DNA of 28,611 nt. Source: Pseudomonadota bacterium (GTDB lineage: Bacteria; Pseudomonadota; Alphaproteobacteria; Rhizobiales; Hyphomicrobiaceae). Positions 25,344 to 28,611 of the stretch are shown here, piece after piece; positions within the stretch are counted from its first letter, which is position 1; every line of letters begins with the position of its first letter. Where the stretch lies: NCBI GenBank assembly GCA_023416575.1, contig JAEZHL010000075.1, positions 1 to 28,611 of the forward strand, in the 5' to 3' direction. A program made the position numbers and the translations under genes. The notes beneath the pieces were generated by a model that was not told where the DNA came from, did no database searches, and saw only the letters and a list, made by a program, of their open reading frames with translations.

Positions 25344-26999
25344 TCACGCGCCAGGTCCGGCTTCGCCGGCGGCCGCTTCATCGCCTTCACCTGATTCGGC
25401 TTCATCAGCCGCCGACTCCTCGGCCGGCACCTGATCATCTGCCTCGATCCAGCCGAGCAGCACACGGGCCGAGAGGATCATCTCCTCGGCTTCCTTGCGG
25501 CCGACATCGAACCCGTCGAGCACACCCTTGTGACGCACCGGCTCGGCGTCCCTGTCCTTCTTCCGCTCGGTCCAGCCGACGAGATCGTCGGTTGCACAGT
25601 CGGCAAGGTCGTCGAGTGTCTTGATGCCGTTCTCGCCCATGGCGACCATCATCGCTGACGTTACGCCCGCCACCTTGGCGAGATCGTCGGACACGCCGAG
25701 CTCTTTCCGGCGGGCCTCACGCTCCTGCTCAATCCGGTCCAGATACTCGCGGGCGCGGGTCTGGATCTCCTGAGCCGTATCCTCGTCGAAACCTTCGATA
25801 TGGGCGATCTCGCTCAGCTCGACGAACGCCACTTCCTCGACGGTTGCAAACCCTTCCGTGACGAGCAGCTGGGCGATCACCTCGTCGACGTCGAGGGCCT
25901 CCATGAAGACCTGCGAACGCTCGGCGAATTCCTTCTGGCGCCGCTCGCTCTCCTCCTGCTCCGTCAGGATGTCGATATCCCAACCCGTCAGCTGGGACGC
26001 GAGGCGGACGTTCTGGCCGCGCCGGCCGATCGCGAGAGAGAGCTGGCTCTCCGGCACGACGACCTCGATCCGGTTCGAATCCTCGTCGAGAACGACCTTG
26101 GTCACCTCTGCAGGTGCCAGGGCGTTGACGATGAACTCGGCCGCGTCCTGCCGCCACTGAATGATGTCGACCTTCTCACCCTGAAGCTCGTTCACCACCG
26201 CCTGCACACGCTGGCCGCGCATACCGACGCAGGCGCCGACGGGATCGATCGAGCTGTCCTTCGAGATGACGGCGATCTTGGCGCGCGAGCCCGGATCCCG
26301 GGCCACCGACTTGATCTCCACGACGCCGTCGTAGATCTCCGGAACCTCCATGGCGAACAGCTTCGACATGAACTCCGGCCGCGCACGCGACAGGAAAATC
26401 TGCGGGCCCCGCTGCTCCTGGCGGACATCGTAGATATAGGCACGAACGCGATCACCGTAACGGACGTTCTCGCGGGGGATCATTTCGTCGCGCCGGATGA
26501 TGCCTTCGGCCCGGCCGAGGTCGACGATGACGTTGCCGTACTCGACCCGCTTCGCGGTGCCGTTGATGATCTCGCCGACGCGGTCCTTGTATTCGTTGTA
26601 CTGCCGCGCACGCTCGGCCTCGCGCACTTTCTGCACGATGACCTGCTTGGCGTTCTGTGCTGCCACGCGGCCGAAATCGAGCGGCGGCAGCGGCTCGGCG
26701 ATCAGATCGCCGATCTTGGCTTCCGGATTACGCCGCTTGGCATCCTCCAGCGTGATCTCGGTGGAGTCGTTCTCGACGTTCTCCACGACAGCCAGCACCC
26801 GGGCGAGCCGTGTGTCGCCGGTCCTGGGGTCGATCTCGCAGCGGATGTCGTTTTCTGCGCCATAGCGGGACTTGGCGGCCTTCTGGATCGCGTCCTCCAT
26901 AGCCTGGATGACGATCCTGCGGTCGATGGACTTCTCGCGCGCTACCGCGTCCGCGATCTGCAGAAGCTCCAATCGGTTTGCACTGACTGCAACGGCCAT
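25344..26999 (-). CDS. nusA: Transcription termination/antitermination factor NusA
   Basis: Binds RNA polymerase and the nascent transcript, modulating pausing, intrinsic termination and rRNA antitermination. 551 residues. The N-terminal polymerase-binding domain (about 1-125) is followed by S1 (about 130-200, with GRAEGIIRRDEMIPRE), KH1 (DSSIDPVGACVGMRGQRVQAV), KH2 (LAIGRRGQNVRLASQLTGW) and two acidic-repeat/HhH-like regions, ending in an Asp/Glu/Ala-rich tail. The ATG at 26999 (MAVAVSANRLELLQIADAV) is standard; one three codons earlier (27008) also exists. It is only 18 bases after rimP. Confidence 0.98.
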   Translation of the reverse strand: MAVAVSANRLELLQIADAVAREKSIDRRIVIQAMEDAIQKAAKSRYGAENDIRCEIDPRTGDTRLARVLAVVENVENDSTEITLEDAKRRNPEAKIGDLIAEPLPPLDFGRVAAQNAKQVIVQKVREAERARQYNEYKDRVGEIINGTAKRVEYGNVIVDLGRAEGIIRRDEMIPRENVRYGDRVRAYIYDVRQEQRGPQIFLSRARPEFMSKLFAMEVPEIYDGVVEIKSVARDPGSRAKIAVISKDSSIDPVGACVGMRGQRVQAVVNELQGEKVDIIQWRQDAAEFIVNALAPAEVTKVVLDEDSNRIEVVVPESQLSLAIGRRGQNVRLASQLTGWDIDILTEQEESERRQKEFAERSQVFMEALDVDEVIAQLLVTEGFATVEEVAFVELSEIAHIEGFDEDTAQEIQTRAREYLDRIEQEREARRKELGVSDDLAKVAGVTSAMMVAMGENGIKTLDDLADCATDDLVGWTERKKDRDAEPVRHKGVLDGFDVGRKEAEEMILSARVLLGWIEADDQVPAEESAADEAESGEGDEAAAGEAGPGA

Positions 27000-27017
27000 G
27001 CCCTGCACCCCTGTCGC

Positions 27018-27611
27018 TTAATCATCCTGCAGCGGCTCGGAGCCGCCGGCGTCCTTTGCACCCTTCTTCGCCCGCCTCAGCGCGTCTCTGACGAGGTCGT
27101 CCGTGAGAACGAGCTTCGCCTCAGCGATAAGGCCGACCGGGAACCCCAGCACCTGGGTGCCCTGCTGGTCGAGCGTGCATTCCATCCGCACCTCACCGTC
27201 CTCGAACCCTTCGAGGACACCACGGAAGCGCTTGCGCCCGCCAACGGGTTCCGTCAATTCGATCTTAGCCTCGTGGCCGGCCCAATCCTCGAAATCGGAC
27301 GGCCTGACGAGCGGTCTGTCGATGCCGGGCGAGGAAACCTCCAGCCGGTAGCTGCCCGGCAGGGGATCATGCGCGTCCAGCAGCGGAGATATCTGCCGTG
27401 AAATCGCTTCACAATCCTCGATCACGATCGTGCCGCCAGCGCGTTCGGCCATGATCTGGACCGTCTGACCGTCGCGTCCGAGAACCTGCACTCTTACCAA
27501 GCGGAATCCGAGATCCTCGAGTGTCGGCTCAACGAGCGCGGCGATATCTGCTGCACGGCCGGTTTCGCGAATGAAGCGCCGCGATTCTGCGGCCTCATCC
27601 CGCTGGTCCAT
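27018..27611 (-). CDS. rimP: Ribosome maturation factor RimP
   Basis: Acts in early 30S assembly, before RbfA. 197 residues. The N-terminal domain (EPTLEDLGFRLVRVQVLG) and the central signature LEVSSPGIDRPLVRPSDFEDWAG are present; the second domain contains GRKRFRGVLEGFED. The C-terminus has a charged extension (RRAKKGAKDAGGSEPLQDD). GAGGCGAC sits a few bases before the ATG. First gene of the nusA-infB block, preceded by a leader with a promoter (27718-27747) and an intrinsic terminator (27659-27688). Confidence 0.97.
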   Translation of the reverse strand: MDQRDEAAESRRFIRETGRAADIAALVEPTLEDLGFRLVRVQVLGRDGQTVQIMAERAGGTIVIEDCEAISRQISPLLDAHDPLPGSYRLEVSSPGIDRPLVRPSDFEDWAGHEAKIELTEPVGGRKRFRGVLEGFEDGEVRMECTLDQQGTQVLGFPVGLIAEAKLVLTDDLVRDALRRAKKGAKDAGGSEPLQDD

Positions 27612-27658
27612 GTCGCCTCAATACCTGACACAAGCTGTTCATGATCCGTTGGATAAAT

Positions 27659-27688
27659 AAAAAAGAGCGGACCCGGTGGGGCCCACTC
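27659..27688 (-). terminator. Intrinsic terminator ahead of rimP, probable attenuator
   Basis: On the minus strand GAGTGGGCCC (27679-27688) pairs over ten positions, two of them wobbles, with GGGTCCGCTC (27665-27674) around a four-base loop. Six Ts (27659-27664) follow at once, then ATTTAT. On the plus strand the wobbles become mismatches, so the stem is specific for leftward RNA. It lies 48 bases before the rimP ATG. It could end trmB transcription, but a promoter-like sequence lies between it and trmB, so RNA from that promoter must read through it to reach rimP. Confidence 0.85.
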
Positions 27689-27717
27689 TCAGAGTTGAGA
27701 TGATCATGAGCACATGA

Positions 27718-27747
27718 AACATATGAGATTGCAGGCTCGCAGGTCAA
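27718..27747 (-). promoter_or_regulatory. Sigma-70-like promoter for the rimP-nusA-infB block
   Basis: On the minus strand TTGACC (27742-27747) and TATGTT (27718-27723) are separated by 18 bases, matching the housekeeping consensus at five and four of six positions. The expected start is near 27710, giving a leader of roughly 100 bases to rimP, or a transcript of about 50 bases if the terminator at 27659-27688 is used. In the leader an ATG near 27704 opens a short frame of about 22 codons running through the terminator. Confidence 0.5.
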
Positions 27748-27825
27748 GCGCAAACGGCAAAACTCGGGTGCCGCTCGCCACATTTCTAGCTCGGATTTTT
27801 CTTCGAGCCCCGACCTGGGCAATCG

Positions 27826-28530
27826 TTAACGTCGCGTAAACCGCAGGTAGACGGGACGGCGCCCTGCGGCGAGCGCCTTCTGCTCGTAGCGGGTGGGTGG
27901 CCAGTCGGTCGGGCGCGCCCGCCAGTCGGCTGGTCCCTCGGCTTGCCACTGAAATTCCGGTCGCGCGCGAACGGCAAGCAGCACGGTGCGCGCGTAATCG
28001 CCGATGTCGGTTCCGATCCTCAACTCAGCGCCAGGCTTCATGACGCGCGCCAGCAAACCGAGAAATGCCGCGGAAACCAGACGCCGCTTGTGATGACGTG
28101 CCTTCGGCCAGGGGTCCGGAAACAGGATGAACGCGCGGCCGATGGAGGCTTCCGGCAGCCAGCGCAGAAGTGGGCGCGCGTCGTCTGCGAGCAGGCGGAC
28201 GTTGTCGAGGCCCTGCGTCTCGACCGCATCCAGCACCTTGACCACGCCGTCGAGGAAGGGCTCGCAACCGATCAGCCCAGTGCCGGCGTTGTGCTGCGCC
28301 TGCCAGACGAGGTGCTCGCCACCGCCGAAGCCGATCTCGAGCCACACGTCCTCGACGCGGCGGGGAAACAGGTCGGCGGCTGACTGGGGCGGTGGCGTCG
28401 TTTCCGGATCGATCGCCAACCGCGGCAGAACGTCTGCAAGAAGCCGTTCCTGGCGCGGACTGAACTTGCGTCCGTGGCGCCGGCCGAACGAACGGAGGTC
28501 CTCACCGTGCGGCTTGCTGGCCTCGCCCAT
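27826..28530 (-). CDS. trmB: tRNA (guanine-N7-)-methyltransferase
   Basis: Methylates G46 in the variable loop of tRNAs using S-adenosylmethionine. 234 residues. The SAM-binding motif EIGFGGGEH, the catalytic region FPDPWPKARHHKRRLV and the C-terminal TRYEQKALAAGR are all family signatures. The start at 28530 (MGEASKPHGEDLRSFGRRHGRK) matches the usual N-terminus; the GTG at 28599 would add 23 residues coded partly by a GC-only GCGGCC repeat (28565-28580) and is disfavoured. No T-run terminator lies directly after the stop; a stem GCTCG/CGAGC is at 27789-27808. The gene upstream is outside the window. Confidence 0.96.
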   Translation of the reverse strand: MGEASKPHGEDLRSFGRRHGRKFSPRQERLLADVLPRLAIDPETTPPPQSAADLFPRRVEDVWLEIGFGGGEHLVWQAQHNAGTGLIGCEPFLDGVVKVLDAVETQGLDNVRLLADDARPLLRWLPEASIGRAFILFPDPWPKARHHKRRLVSAAFLGLLARVMKPGAELRIGTDIGDYARTVLLAVRARPEFQWQAEGPADWRARPTDWPPTRYEQKALAAGRRPVYLRFTRR

Positions 28531-28611
28531 GATTTCCGAATGGCCCTTCAAATGACGATCGGGCGCGGCCGCGGCCGCGGGCGGCCGTTTATATCGCACG
28601 GGGCGCTGGTC

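Noticed and set aside
25800..27401. Plus-strand open frame of about 530 codons
   Set aside because: Antisense to nusA and rimP; it has the Asp/Leu/Arg-rich content typical of antisense frames and no start signal.
28563..28588. GCGGCC-rich palindrome upstream of trmB as a regulatory element
   Set aside because: Low-complexity GC run without a defined spacing to a promoter; too close to the window end to judge.

Overview
The window looks like a chromosomal segment of a high-GC alphaproteobacterium, most likely of the order Hyphomicrobiales (Rhizobiales). The reasons are gene order and gene content. A Fur-family regulator of the Irr type sits divergently beside fabA, with fabB and fabI following. 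The block rimP-nusA-ylxR-infB-rbfA-truB-rpsO-pnp is intact. There is also a DUF1127 gene divergent from a LysR regulator, a coaBC-dut-moeB-like cluster, and an Omp25-type beta-barrel gene. The genus cannot be fixed from the sequence alone.

Layout. Positions 1-1295 hold no protein gene. This stretch is visibly poorer in GC than the rest and holds a tRNA-Arg(ACG) gene on the minus strand (823-899). An inverted partial copy of that tRNA's 5' end and its upstream flank lies at 362-410. At least ten very short perfect palindromes are packed between 238 and 734. This is the least ordinary part of the window. Positions 1296-5369 are accessory genes: DUF1127 and a divergent LysR regulator, an overlapping pair of short-chain dehydrogenase and class I glutamine amidotransferase, and a DinB-family protein. 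Positions 5527-8306 form a plus-strand run of coaBC (coenzyme A synthesis), dut (dUTPase with an unusual basic tail) and a MoeB/ThiF/HesA-like adenylating enzyme. Positions 8356-12264 hold an outer-membrane beta-barrel protein, a 2-hydroxyacid dehydrogenase, a periplasmic SH3-domain protein and an LtrA-family membrane protein.

Positions 12467-15990 hold irr and, divergently, fabA-fabB-fabI. FabA and FabB make unsaturated fatty acids and FabI closes each elongation cycle, so the three genes form one functional unit beside an iron regulator. They are followed by murI (glutamate racemase) and a small secreted cysteine/histidine/arginine-rich protein. A strong bidirectional terminator at 17450-17476 separates these from everything to the right, which reads leftwards.

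Positions 17506-28530 (minus strand) carry the transcription/translation block in the order trmB, then rimP, nusA, ylxR, infB, rbfA, truB, rpsO, pnp. These genes cover tRNA methylation and pseudouridylation, 30S maturation (RimP, RbfA), transcription elongation (NusA), translation initiation (IF-2), ribosomal protein S15 and RNA turnover (PNPase). A promoter-like sequence followed within about 30 bases by an intrinsic terminator lies just ahead of rimP and looks like an attenuator leader. The infB-rbfA spacer contains a fold resembling a degenerate tRNA.

No CRISPR array, transposase, integrase, rRNA gene or prophage gene was seen. Most genes are housekeeping. The points most worth a second look are the palindrome-rich tRNA neighbourhood, the rimP leader, the tRNA-like infB-rbfA spacer, and several proteins with missing or altered family-typical residues (CoaBC, MoeB-like, Irr, SDR).
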